From: RGIG8709 sp045537065
GTDB lineage: Bacteria > Bacillota > Clostridia > Monoglobales > Monoglobaceae
Direction: 5' to 3'
Length of the DNA: 64,000 nucleotides
NCBI GenBank assembly: GCA_045537065.1
Contig: JAZSOT010000053.1
Span: 1 to 64,000, forward strand
Both the position numbers and the translations under genes were made by a program. The notes beneath the pieces are model-generated. The model saw only the letters and a program-made list of their open reading frames with translations. It did no database searches and was not told where the DNA came from. Positions 48,873 through 57,275 of the stretch are shown here, piece by piece (positions within the stretch are counted from its first letter, which is position 1; every line of letters begins with the position of its first letter).

Positions 48873-49154
48873 ATGAATAGCCCCGAAGAAAAAGCAAATA
48901 TATCTTTAGCTCTTGGTATTTTAAGTATTTTCACTTGGATCCTTCCAGTCTTTGGATATTCAGTTTCAATTGTCGGTTTGGTTATGGGGATATCCGGAAT
49001 AAAAAGTGATGAAAAACCTTTTGGAATTGCAGGCATAATCCTGTCAATCATAGGACTCACTTTTTGTATTGCAAATTCTGCAATTGGAGCATATAAAGAA
49101 ATATCCAAACTATTTTTTCTAAAAATTTTTGGCATTCTAAAAGGCAGAAATTAA
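48873..49154 (+). CDS. DUF4190-like small membrane protein
   Basis: A 93-aa protein with two hydrophobic helices and Gly-rich turns (LALGILSIFTWILPVFGYSV; KPFGIAGIILSIIGLTF), the pattern of DUF4190 proteins, of unknown function. The ATG at 48873 is preferred, eight bases after GGGAG (48860-48864); a GTG at 48867 is the alternative. It is divergent from an XRE regulator, which may control it. Confidence 0.75.
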   Translation: MNSPEEKANISLALGILSIFTWILPVFGYSVSIVGLVMGISGIKSDEKPFGIAGIILSIIGLTFCIANSAIGAYKEISKLFFLKIFGILKGRN

Positions 49155-49172
49155 AATTAATTTCTGCCTTTT
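49139..49172. terminator. terminator of DUF4190 and trxB genes
   Basis: A 15-bp stem (49139-49153/49158-49172) lies between convergent genes, with A/T runs on both sides. Its GGCAGAAA arm resembles the sigK terminator. Confidence 0.88.
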
Positions 49173-50091
49173 ATTTCTTTGTCAGATACTCTTCTGCCAT
49201 ATGAACACAAACCGCTCCATCCGAAACTGCAGTTACTACCTGACGGACCTTCTTTTTTCTCACATCCCCTGCAGCAAAAACCCCCTCTATGCTGGTTTTT
49301 GTTGTTTCATCAGCTTCTATATATCCACCATCCGATAGCTTGAGCTGACCTTTCAAAAATTCAGTTACCGGCTTTCTGCCGACACTTACAAACATTCCGT
49401 CACATTCCAAAACTTCTTCCTCTTCTGTTTTAACATCTTTTAGGCGAATACCTTTCAGCTTGTCTTCAAATATCAGTTCAGAAACAACGGAGTTCCACCT
49501 GATTTCTATATTTTCTGTATTCATCAAGGCATCGTGATAGACCTTTGCGGCACGCAGAGAATCTCTTCTGTGGACCAAAACAACCTTTTTGGCAACTCTT
49601 GAAAGAAGCAGGGCATCGCCTGCCGCCGTGTCACCCCCGCCTATAACCGAAACAACCTTGTCCTTATAAAACATTCCGTCACAGGTGGCACAATAGCTGA
49701 CACCTTTCCCAATAAGAGCTTTTTCGTTTTCTATTCCAAGCTCTCTTGGGTTTGCACCCGTTGCAATAACAATTGTTTTTCCAAAAAAGGTTTCGTCTTT
49801 TGTTTTAACTATTTTAGGGTTTTCGTTTAAGCTGACGCTTACAACTTCCTTATACTTACTTTCCGCTCCAAAACGCAGAGCCTGTTTCATCATTTTTTCG
49901 CCAAGGGAAAATCCATCTATTCCATCTTCAAAGCCCGGATAATTCTCTATATTATGCGACTCTGCCATTTGTCCTCCGGGCATATATTTTTCAAGTATAA
50001 GGGTTTTAAGTCCTGCTCTTTTTCCATAAAGTGCTGCCGTGTAGCCTGCAGGACCGCCACCAATTATTATCATATCATAAATTTCTTTCAT
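49171..50091 (-). CDS. trxB: thioredoxin-disulfide reductase TrxB
   Basis: NADPH-dependent flavoenzyme that reduces thioredoxin. The 306-aa protein has the FAD motif IIGGGPAGYTAALYGKRAG, redox-active CATCDG near residue 134, the NADPH motif IGGGDTAAGDALLLS and the C-terminal GVFAAGDVRKK with the FAD-binding aspartate. Low-molecular-weight, typical length. Confidence 0.95.
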   Translation of the reverse strand: MKEIYDMIIIGGGPAGYTAALYGKRAGLKTLILEKYMPGGQMAESHNIENYPGFEDGIDGFSLGEKMMKQALRFGAESKYKEVVSVSLNENPKIVKTKDETFFGKTIVIATGANPRELGIENEKALIGKGVSYCATCDGMFYKDKVVSVIGGGDTAAGDALLLSRVAKKVVLVHRRDSLRAAKVYHDALMNTENIEIRWNSVVSELIFEDKLKGIRLKDVKTEEEEVLECDGMFVSVGRKPVTEFLKGQLKLSDGGYIEADETTKTSIEGVFAAGDVRKKKVRQVVTAVSDGAVCVHMAEEYLTKK

Positions 50092-50138
50092 AGGCTATCC
50101 CCTTTTTATCCTTAGTATATATCATTTGGGAAAAATTA

Positions 50139-51035
50139 TTAGTGGTGGTGATGGTGGTGATGATGTCCGTGGTGGTGATTTTCGCCTGTTTTACAACAAA
50201 CCTCACCGCAACTTTCCAAAGCACTTTCACACTCAACTGTTATATGGCTTATATTATGCTCATTAAGTTCTTCTTTTATGTTTTTCTTAATCTCTGCAAA
50301 ATCTCCGTCGCATACCGCGTGAAGGGTTGCAGAATTCTTAAATCCGTCCATACTCCATATATGAAGGTGATGGATATCAAGAACTCCCTCTATATTTATA
50401 AGATGTTCCTTTATTTCGGCTAAATTTATGCCCTCGGGAATTTTCTCAAGAAATATATCAAGCACGGATTTTAAATTTCTGAGTGCACCATACATTATAA
50501 AAATTGCAAGTGCAATTGACATTATAGAATCAAGAATATAAAAATCCGTGAATTTCATAATAACCGCACCCAAAAGAACAATAGCCCAGCCAAGAACATC
50601 CTCAAGCATATGAAGATTAATAGCCTTTTGGTTTATTGAATCTTCTCCCCTTGTGAAATACGCTGCAAAGAAATTTACAAAAAAGCCAACAAGGGCAATT
50701 ATTATCATTTTTCCATAATCAATAGGTTCGGGAGAAAAAAATCTCAAAGTTCCGTTATATATAACAATCAAAGACCCGCAAAGAAGTATTGCAGACTGAA
50801 GAACTCCTCCAAGGACAGAATATCTGTAATACCCATAGGTATATTTTTCGTCAGGCGTTCTCTCGCTCACCTTTTCAAGCAGAAATGAAATGCCTATACT
50901 AAAAGCATCCCCGAAATCGTGAATAGCATCCGACATAACTGCTATACTTCCCGTGATTATACCTCCCAAAAATTCAAATACTGAAAAAAAGAGGTTGATT
51001 AAAAATGCAACTAATATTTTTTTCTTTGATTTCAT
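50139..51035 (-). CDS. cation diffusion facilitator metal exporter
   Basis: A 298-aa CDF transporter, probably exporting Zn2+ or a related divalent metal in exchange for protons. It has six helices with site-A residues in DAIHDFGDAFSI (helix II) and HMLEDVLGW (helix V), then a cytoplasmic domain with HHLHIWSMDG. The C terminus ends in a run of 11 His in 12 residues that could bind or sense metal. It is upstream of a decayed MATE gene. Confidence 0.92.
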   Translation of the reverse strand: MKSKKKILVAFLINLFFSVFEFLGGIITGSIAVMSDAIHDFGDAFSIGISFLLEKVSERTPDEKYTYGYYRYSVLGGVLQSAILLCGSLIVIYNGTLRFFSPEPIDYGKMIIIALVGFFVNFFAAYFTRGEDSINQKAINLHMLEDVLGWAIVLLGAVIMKFTDFYILDSIMSIALAIFIMYGALRNLKSVLDIFLEKIPEGINLAEIKEHLINIEGVLDIHHLHIWSMDGFKNSATLHAVCDGDFAEIKKNIKEELNEHNISHITVECESALESCGEVCCKTGENHHHGHHHHHHHH

Positions 51036-51037
51036 AA

Positions 51038-51662
51038 CTAGTTTTTATTTACCTCCATAATCCTTTTGGCTATTTTATTTCTTATGTATAAATATCTAAT
51101 AAACAGAACCGCTCCTGTTACACTCCAGGAAATCGGCAACGAAAGATATATAGTTGTTATATTTCTGCTTAAAGGGAAGACAAAATTTATCCAGAGTATT
51201 CTTATTCCCGAAACCCCAAAAACTGTCATAATCATTGAAAAAACAGAGTCCCCAAACCCAAAAAGACCTCTTGATGATGCGTCCTGCACACTATAAATAA
51301 ATACGGAAAGTGCAACAATTCTTGTCATAGTTGCCCCGAATTTTATTGACTCAGCATCAGCCACGATAAGTCCCATAAAAAAGTCAGCCCCCGGTACAAA
51401 AATCAGTCCCACTATAATCGCAAGAAAAAAGTTTATGCCAACACAAAGCTTAAAGCTTTTGTTACATCTTTCAATTTTTCTTGCCCCGTAGTTTTGCACC
51501 AACTGCCGCAAGAGAATTTGCTCCTGAAAATCTTCCCACTATAACAGCATCCGCCGTGCTGTAGAGCTGTTGAAAAATAGAGGTGAGAAGAATTGGCACC
51601 GCAAATCTTACAAGTCTTGATAAAACATTTCCCTCTGTTAAATCAAGTGTCCTTTCTCTCAT
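51038..51662 (-). pseudogene. internally deleted MATE efflux gene
   Basis: The N-terminal 60 or so residues of a MATE transporter (RTLDLTEGNVLSRLVRFAVP, then GANSLAAVGA) are joined, out of frame, to a C-terminal part starting VQNYGARKIERC. By comparison with the intact paralogue at 51707, about 240 residues between AVGA and VGQNYGA are missing. The join at about 51490-51505 lies in a GTTGGTGCAAAAC string matching both ends, pointing to deletion through short homology. The fused frame stops soon after the join. Confidence 0.85.
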
Positions 51663-51706
51663 AAAAATCATCTCCCGATTTTTAAAAAATGAATTTTATT
51701 AAAATG

Positions 51707-53053
51707 TTATACTTTAATTTTTTTCCTGAAGGTTATGTACCTTGCTGTCAATACGATAGCGGTTATTCCCCAGGAAACAGGGAATGCAACATAAAGCATC
51801 TCAACTGTTCTGAATAACGGCAGAACCGCAAAACACCAGAGAATTCTCACACCGGGTACAGTTAATAAAGAGATAACCATTGGTGCAAAGGAATCCCCAT
51901 ATCCACGGAGACTATAGGATATAACCTCCATAATTCCACACATAAAATATGTTACTGCTATAATAACAAGCCTTTCTTTTCCGCAGATTACAGATTCTGT
52001 TTCGCTGACAAACATCCTGATAAGTCCTTCGGCAAAGAAAGTTGTTAAAAGTCCCAGCAAAAGTCCCAAAAAGATAACCAGAAGAAGACAAACCTTTGTT
52101 CCACTCTTGCATCTTTCCAGTTTCTTTGCCCCATAGTTCTGCCCCACAAAGGTTGTTGCAGACAGTGCAACTGCATTCATAATAAGATATAAAAAGCCCT
52201 CTATCTGTCCGCTTGCGGCACCGCCTGCCACAGCAGCTTTTCCAAAAGAGTTCAGCGTTGACTGAATAATTGTGTTGGAAAAACTAAATGTTGCACCTTG
52301 TATTCCCGCAGGAACACCAATAACAATAATTCTCTTCAGCATATGTCTGTCTATTCCTATCTTTGACGGCACAAGCTTTATCTCCTCATTTGTTTTCAGA
52401 AGAAGTCTCAGTGCAAGATATGCTGACACTGTCTGGGATATAATTGTTGACACCGCAACACCCACAACCCCCATTTTGAAAACAATAACAAAAATCAGGT
52501 TAAACACAATATTAACAACCGTTGCAACACATAAAAACTTTAAAGGATTTTTTGAATCTCCCGCCGCTCTTAGAATACTTGCCGCAAAGTTATAAAAAAC
52601 CGACGGCACAGAGCCTAAAAAATATATACTCATATAGCTTTTGGCAAGAGGAAGTATTTCTTCGGGAGTGTTCATTAATTTAAGAAGGGGACCTGAAAAA
52701 ATCACACCAAAAACCATCAGAAACAGTCCTGAAATAACGCTTAAAGCAACAGATGAGTGAACTGCCTTTTCAATCCCCTCATCATCCCTTGCACCGATAA
52801 GCTGCGCGGTTATAATCCCCGCTCCCGTTGACATACCGATAAAAAGAGCAAGAATAAGATGCGTTATGGGTGCTGTTGCACCAACTGCGGCAAGTGCCTC
52901 CGCTCCAGAAAATTTACCTACTATCATACTATCTACTGCACCATATAGCTGTTGCAGAAGACTTGTGAGCATAAGTGGTATCATAAATTTTATTATCAGC
53001 GGAAGAATTTTCCCCTGTGTTAAGTCCATACTTTTTCTTTTTTCACTATCCAT
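51707..53053 (-). CDS. MATE family efflux transporter
   Basis: A 448-aa membrane protein with about 12 helices that exports cationic drugs or metabolites using Na+ or H+. Landmarks: MDLTQGKILPLIIKFMIPL, SLLQQLYGAVDSMIVGKFSG, AEALAAVGATAP and the second half VGQNYGAKKLERCK. The ATG at 53053 follows GATGAGGA; the ATG at 53065 would overlap the DUF4364 gene. It is the intact paralogue of the decayed gene just downstream. Confidence 0.93.
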   Translation of the reverse strand: MDSEKRKSMDLTQGKILPLIIKFMIPLMLTSLLQQLYGAVDSMIVGKFSGAEALAAVGATAPITHLILALFIGMSTGAGIITAQLIGARDDEGIEKAVHSSVALSVISGLFLMVFGVIFSGPLLKLMNTPEEILPLAKSYMSIYFLGSVPSVFYNFAASILRAAGDSKNPLKFLCVATVVNIVFNLIFVIVFKMGVVGVAVSTIISQTVSAYLALRLLLKTNEEIKLVPSKIGIDRHMLKRIIVIGVPAGIQGATFSFSNTIIQSTLNSFGKAAVAGGAASGQIEGFLYLIMNAVALSATTFVGQNYGAKKLERCKSGTKVCLLLVIFLGLLLGLLTTFFAEGLIRMFVSETESVICGKERLVIIAVTYFMCGIMEVISYSLRGYGDSFAPMVISLLTVPGVRILWCFAVLPLFRTVEMLYVAFPVSWGITAIVLTARYITFRKKIKV

Positions 53054-53054
53054 T

Positions 53055-53585
53055 TTAATCCTCATCAGGCATACAAAGTCTTAATATTTCTTTATAAATT
53101 TTTTCTCCGTTTTTATTGAAATTTTCCGCACTTAAAGAAGCAGGGAGTGTTGCGTTTCCAAAATCAACAGAAAGCTCCATTTTCACTTTTCCCTTTTCAC
53201 AAACCCTGCATCTAAGCATTACTCCGCCCTCCGATGGCAGAACCTCTGCACTGACATCCTTTAAGCTTACCACATTTTCGTATCTTATTTTTCCTACAGC
53301 ATCATTTATCCGCATTTTTGCCGCAGGAGGGATTTTATCCTTAAAAAGAGATAAGGCTTCTTCTCCTTTTTCTGTCAGCGAATAGGACTCAAGGTCTCGA
53401 TAGAACTTGGTTTCAATATACTTATCCTCCATAAGCTCAAGAAGAATTTCGGAAAGCTCAAAATATTCCATAACCTGCTTTTCCCAGGTCATAATCTCAA
53501 TAAGCTTTGCAATATCAAGAGGTGCTTCATATTCCTTTAACGTATATAGCACTAAAAATTTTTCTTCTGATTTTTCAAGATACAT
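53055..53585 (-). CDS. DUF4364 family protein
   Basis: A 176-aa clostridial protein of the DUF4364 family. The N-terminal half is winged-helix-like (FLVLYTLKEYEAPLDIAKLIE; YSLTEKGEEALSLF), suggesting DNA binding, and the C-terminal half is a beta-rich domain. Its role is not established. It lies between degV and the MATE gene, tightly spaced on the same strand. Confidence 0.82.
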   Translation of the reverse strand: MYLEKSEEKFLVLYTLKEYEAPLDIAKLIEIMTWEKQVMEYFELSEILLELMEDKYIETKFYRDLESYSLTEKGEEALSLFKDKIPPAAKMRINDAVGKIRYENVVSLKDVSAEVLPSEGGVMLRCRVCEKGKVKMELSVDFGNATLPASLSAENFNKNGEKIYKEILRLCMPDED

Positions 53586-53597
53586 AATATCAAATCC

Positions 53598-54449
53598 TTA
53601 TTTCTTGTGTTTAAAATAAATTCCCACAACCCCAAGACCTGCGTGTGTTGTGATTACAGGGCCGACAGGATAACATTTTATTTCCTTTGGCATAATCTTT
53701 TTTTCAAGCATTTTTTTAAGAAGCTCTGCTTTTTCATCTGCATCTGCACTCAAGAGATAGATTTCATTTTCTGCAGGGCAGTCCATTTTGTTTTCCGCCT
53801 CTTCAACAAGTTTTGCGAGAGCTTTCTTCCCGCCTCTCACCTTTTGATAAACCTCAACCATTCCGTCATTATTCGTGAGAACAGGCTTTATATCAAGAAT
53901 TTCACCGATTACCGCAGTTGATGCCTTTATTCTTCCGCCTTTTTTTAAATAGCCCAAATCATCGACCACAAAATAAACGCTATCCCTTTCAAAGGTTTCG
54001 GTTAAAAAGCTTATAATCTCTTCCTTTGTTGCACCGTTTTCCGCCATTATAACAGCTTCCATAACAGGCACACCAATACCCATACTAAAGGTTTTTGAAT
54101 CAACAATGGTTATATCCATATTTTCTTCTTCAATTAGTCTCTGGGCTATCATATTTGCAGTAGTGAATGCTCCACTTGCATTAGCAGGAATTGAAATATA
54201 AACAACGGGTTCTCCGCCGCCGCCTAGCTCCCTGAATAAATCTTCAACAAAGTCAGGGGTACACTGGCTTGTTTTCGGGTTTTCTTCCGCAGTTTTCAAA
54301 AGATTATAAAATTCCTCTGCCCCATATTCTGCATCCGCAAGTATGCTCTCGTCTCCAATATTTATATAAAAAGGTAAAATCTTTAAATTGTGTTCCTTTA
54401 TAAATTCATAAGGAATATCCGCCGACTTATCTGCCATTATTCTAACCAT
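53598..54449 (-). CDS. DegV family fatty-acid-binding protein
   Basis: A 283-aa DegV/FakB-type protein that binds a fatty acid and hands it to the FakA kinase. The early DKSADIPYEFIKEHNLKILP segment, SQCTPDFVEDLF and SISANASGAFTTA-like SIPANASGAFTTANM match the family; GPVITTHAGLGVVGIYF closes the fold. No fakA gene is in the window. It starts 1 bp downstream of trmL. Confidence 0.92.
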   Translation of the reverse strand: MVRIMADKSADIPYEFIKEHNLKILPFYINIGDESILADAEYGAEEFYNLLKTAEENPKTSQCTPDFVEDLFRELGGGGEPVVYISIPANASGAFTTANMIAQRLIEEENMDITIVDSKTFSMGIGVPVMEAVIMAENGATKEEIISFLTETFERDSVYFVVDDLGYLKKGGRIKASTAVIGEILDIKPVLTNNDGMVEVYQKVRGGKKALAKLVEEAENKMDCPAENEIYLLSADADEKAELLKKMLEKKIMPKEIKCYPVGPVITTHAGLGVVGIYFKHKK

Positions 54450-54450
54450 A

Positions 54451-54960
54451 CTATAAAACTCCTTCTTTGTTTAAATTTTTATAATCAAATTGTCTTAAAA
54501 CCTCATAAGCTATTATCGCAACTGAATTTGACAGGTTCAAAGACCTTTTATTATACTTCATAGGTATTCTTATGCAATAATCATAATTATCCTTTAAAAG
54601 CTCCTCAGGAAGACCTTTTGTCTCCTTGCCGAAAACAAGAAAAATATCCTTTTCCTTATTATCCCCGCATTCTTTAAAATATGTAAAATCCATATCGCTG
54701 TGAACCTTTGCTCCTTTTGTTGTGCAATAATAAAATTCACCATTTTGATACTTTTCCTTTATCTCATAAAAGCTTTGATATTCAAAAAGCTTCAGCTCAT
54801 CCCAATAATCAAGACCTGCCCTCTTCACCGCTTTTTCGCTTATATCAAAGCCTAAAGGATGCACAAGGTGCAAAGATGCGTCAATAATCGAACAGGTTCT
54901 TGCAATATTCCCTGTGTTTGAGGGAATTTCAGGTTCAACCAACACTATATGTAAATTCAT
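54451..54960 (-). CDS. trmL: tRNA (cytidine(34)-2'-O)-methyltransferase TrmL
   Basis: SPOUT methyltransferase for the wobble nucleotide of certain leucine tRNAs. The 169-aa protein has VLVEPEIPSNTGNIART near the N terminus, FGKETKGLPEELL and the C-terminal knot IPMKYNKRSLNLSNSVAI. Length is slightly over the usual 155-160 aa. Confidence 0.94.
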   Translation of the reverse strand: MNLHIVLVEPEIPSNTGNIARTCSIIDASLHLVHPLGFDISEKAVKRAGLDYWDELKLFEYQSFYEIKEKYQNGEFYYCTTKGAKVHSDMDFTYFKECGDNKEKDIFLVFGKETKGLPEELLKDNYDYCIRIPMKYNKRSLNLSNSVAIIAYEVLRQFDYKNLNKEGVL

Positions 54961-54987
54961 AATCCTCTTTTCCTTTCAAATGTCCGT

Positions 54988-56523
54988 TTAACTAAAAAAT
55001 TTGCTGTCAAGTCCTCTGTAGCGAACTGCCTCCGTTATATGCTGAGGCAAAATATTTTCTTCACCCTCTATATCAGCAATAGTTCTTGCAACCTTTAAAA
55101 TTCTGTTGTGTGCTCTTGCACTAAGTCCCATTTTTTCAAAGGCAAATTTCATAATTGTGTTACATTCATCGGAAAGGGTGCAATATTTTTCCATAAGCTC
55201 GGGAGAAAGCATACTGTTTGAAAAAATTCCGTCATTTTTATATCTTTCAAGCTGAATTTTTCTTGCCTTATTAACTCTCTTTTTCATATCAGCCGAGCTT
55301 TCCTCTTCATTTTTTGACTCTAAGTCAGAATATGAAACCGCAGGCACCTCTATATGAATATCAATTCTGTCAAGAAGCGGACCGCTGATTTTGCTCACAT
55401 ATTTGTGAATTTTTGTTTCTGTGCAGGAGCATTCCCTTGTGGGGTCTCCGTGAAAACCGCAGGGACAAGGATTCATAGAGGCAACCAGCATAACATTACA
55501 AGGATACGAAATTGTCCCCGACGCTCTTGTTATGGTCACTGCTCCGTCCTCTAATGGCTGTCTTAAAACCTCAAGCGCATCTCTTCTAAATTCAGGAAGC
55601 TCATCCATAAAAAGGACTCCGTTATGAGAAAGACTTATTTCTCCGGGTTTGGGATTTGCTCCTCCTCCTGAAAGTCCCACCGCCGAAATGGTGTGGTGCG
55701 GATGCCTGAAAGGTCTTTTTGCTACCATTGCACATTCCTTTCCCAATGCCCCCGATATACTGTGAATTTTTGTTACTTCCAAGGCTTCTTCAAAAGTCAG
55801 GTCAGGCAAAATGGTGGGAATTCTTTTTGCAAGCATTGTTTTTCCCGAACCCGGAGGCCCTATCATAAGAAGATTATGACCGCCTGCTGCCGCAATTTCA
55901 AGTGCTCTTTTCACTTGATACTGTCCCTTAACCTCTGAGAAATCCACCCCGTAGCTTCCTTCTCTTGAAAAAAGCTCTTCCATATCTGCCTTATGGGGAA
56001 TAAGCTTCTCTTCCCCTGTGAGACCTTTTAAAAGTTCTTCAAGAGTCGATGCACCAAAAACTTCCATTCCCTTTACAATTGATGCTTCATCTGCATTGCA
56101 GGATGGAACATATGCTATATTTTTCCCCTTTTGAAAAGCGGAAATTGCCATTGGCAAAACTCCGTTTACCGACCTAAGCTCACCATCAAGAGACAGCTCA
56201 CCCATAAAAACAGTTTCTTCTCCGTTCTCAATTTTCAGCTGGTCGGATGCTATTAATATTCCAAGTGCAATTGGTAAATCAAAGTAAGCCCCTTCCTTTT
56301 TAACGGAAGCAGGGGCTAAATTAACAGTTATTCTTTTTGGAGGCATAGTGAGTCCCGAATTTTTGATTGCCGCTCTTATTCTCTCTTTTGATTCCTTAAC
56401 TGCGGTGTCGGGAAGACCAACAATATCAAAACCGGGAAGCCCTGCCGATATATCTGTTTCAACTGTTACTATATATCCGTCAAGACCTGACAGTCCGCAG
56501 GAATTTACCTTTGAAATAGCCAT
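54988..56523 (-). CDS. YifB/ComM family Mg-chelatase-like AAA+ ATPase
   Basis: A 511-aa protein of the YifB/ComM family; ComM is a helicase that aids branch migration in transformation. An N-terminal ChlI (Lon-like) domain (GLPDTAVKESKERIRAAIKN) is followed by the AAA+ core with Walker A GPPGSGKTMLAKRIP near residue 218, GVLFMDELPEF and the C-terminal Mg_chelatase_C domain. It carries a CxCGxxGD...C zinc-like cluster (CPCGFHGDPTRECSC). Confidence 0.93.
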   Translation of the reverse strand: MAISKVNSCGLSGLDGYIVTVETDISAGLPGFDIVGLPDTAVKESKERIRAAIKNSGLTMPPKRITVNLAPASVKKEGAYFDLPIALGILIASDQLKIENGEETVFMGELSLDGELRSVNGVLPMAISAFQKGKNIAYVPSCNADEASIVKGMEVFGASTLEELLKGLTGEEKLIPHKADMEELFSREGSYGVDFSEVKGQYQVKRALEIAAAGGHNLLMIGPPGSGKTMLAKRIPTILPDLTFEEALEVTKIHSISGALGKECAMVAKRPFRHPHHTISAVGLSGGGANPKPGEISLSHNGVLFMDELPEFRRDALEVLRQPLEDGAVTITRASGTISYPCNVMLVASMNPCPCGFHGDPTRECSCTETKIHKYVSKISGPLLDRIDIHIEVPAVSYSDLESKNEEESSADMKKRVNKARKIQLERYKNDGIFSNSMLSPELMEKYCTLSDECNTIMKFAFEKMGLSARAHNRILKVARTIADIEGEENILPQHITEAVRYRGLDSKFFS

Positions 56524-56535
56524 ATTCTTTCCCCT

Positions 56536-57270
56536 TTATTTCATTCTTTGTCTAACTGACTCGTAAATTAACACTCCTGCCGCAACAGATGCGTTAAGAG
56601 ATTCTATTCTTCCAAGCATTGGAATTTTCACAAGAAAATCGCACTTTTCCTTTAAAATTCTGCTCATACCCTCGCCCTCGCTGCCAATTATAATGGCAAG
56701 AGGACCTTTTAAGTCACATTCATAGTGCATCATTTGGGCAGAAAGGTCTGTTCCTGCCACCCAGAGACCTTCCTTTTTCAAATCCTCAACCGTTCTTGAA
56801 AGATTTGTTACCTTTGCAACCTTTGTGTATTCCGAGGCTCCTGCTGAAACCTTGAAAACTGTTGAATTAAGTCCCACACTTCTGTTTTTAGGAATAATTA
56901 TTCCGTGAACACCTGCTGCATTGGCAGTTCTTATAATACTTCCAAGATTGTGCGGGTCGGTGAGAGAATCAAGAATAACCACAAACGGAGGTTCACCTTT
57001 TTCTTTCGCATAGCTTAAAATCTCATCAACCGTTGAATAATCGTGAACTGCGGAAAATGCCACAACGCCCTGATGATTTCCACCGTCTGCCAAGCTGTCA
57101 AGCTTTGCCTGATTAACGAACTGATAGGGAATTTTCCTCTCCTTTGCAAGGGCAACTATTTTTGAAACCTTGCTGTGCTTTATCCCGTCTTTTATCAAAA
57201 TTTTATCTATCTCTCTTTCCGTGGAAAGAGCCTCTATACAAGGGTTAAACCCATATATTTTATCCTGCAT
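56536..57270 (-). CDS. rlmB: 23S rRNA (guanosine(2251)-2'-O)-methyltransferase RlmB
   Basis: SPOUT methyltransferase that methylates G2251 of 23S rRNA. The 244-aa protein has an N-terminal substrate domain (IYGFNPCIEALS), then ILDSLTDPHNLGSIIRTANA, IIGSEGEGMSRILKE and IPMLGRIESLNASVAAGVLI. It lies 5 bp downstream of the WalK-like gene. TrmH-family relatives are the alternative. Confidence 0.93.
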   Translation of the reverse strand: MQDKIYGFNPCIEALSTEREIDKILIKDGIKHSKVSKIVALAKERKIPYQFVNQAKLDSLADGGNHQGVVAFSAVHDYSTVDEILSYAKEKGEPPFVVILDSLTDPHNLGSIIRTANAAGVHGIIIPKNRSVGLNSTVFKVSAGASEYTKVAKVTNLSRTVEDLKKEGLWVAGTDLSAQMMHYECDLKGPLAIIIGSEGEGMSRILKEKCDFLVKIPMLGRIESLNASVAAGVLIYESVRQRMK

Positions 57271-57275
57271 ACCTT

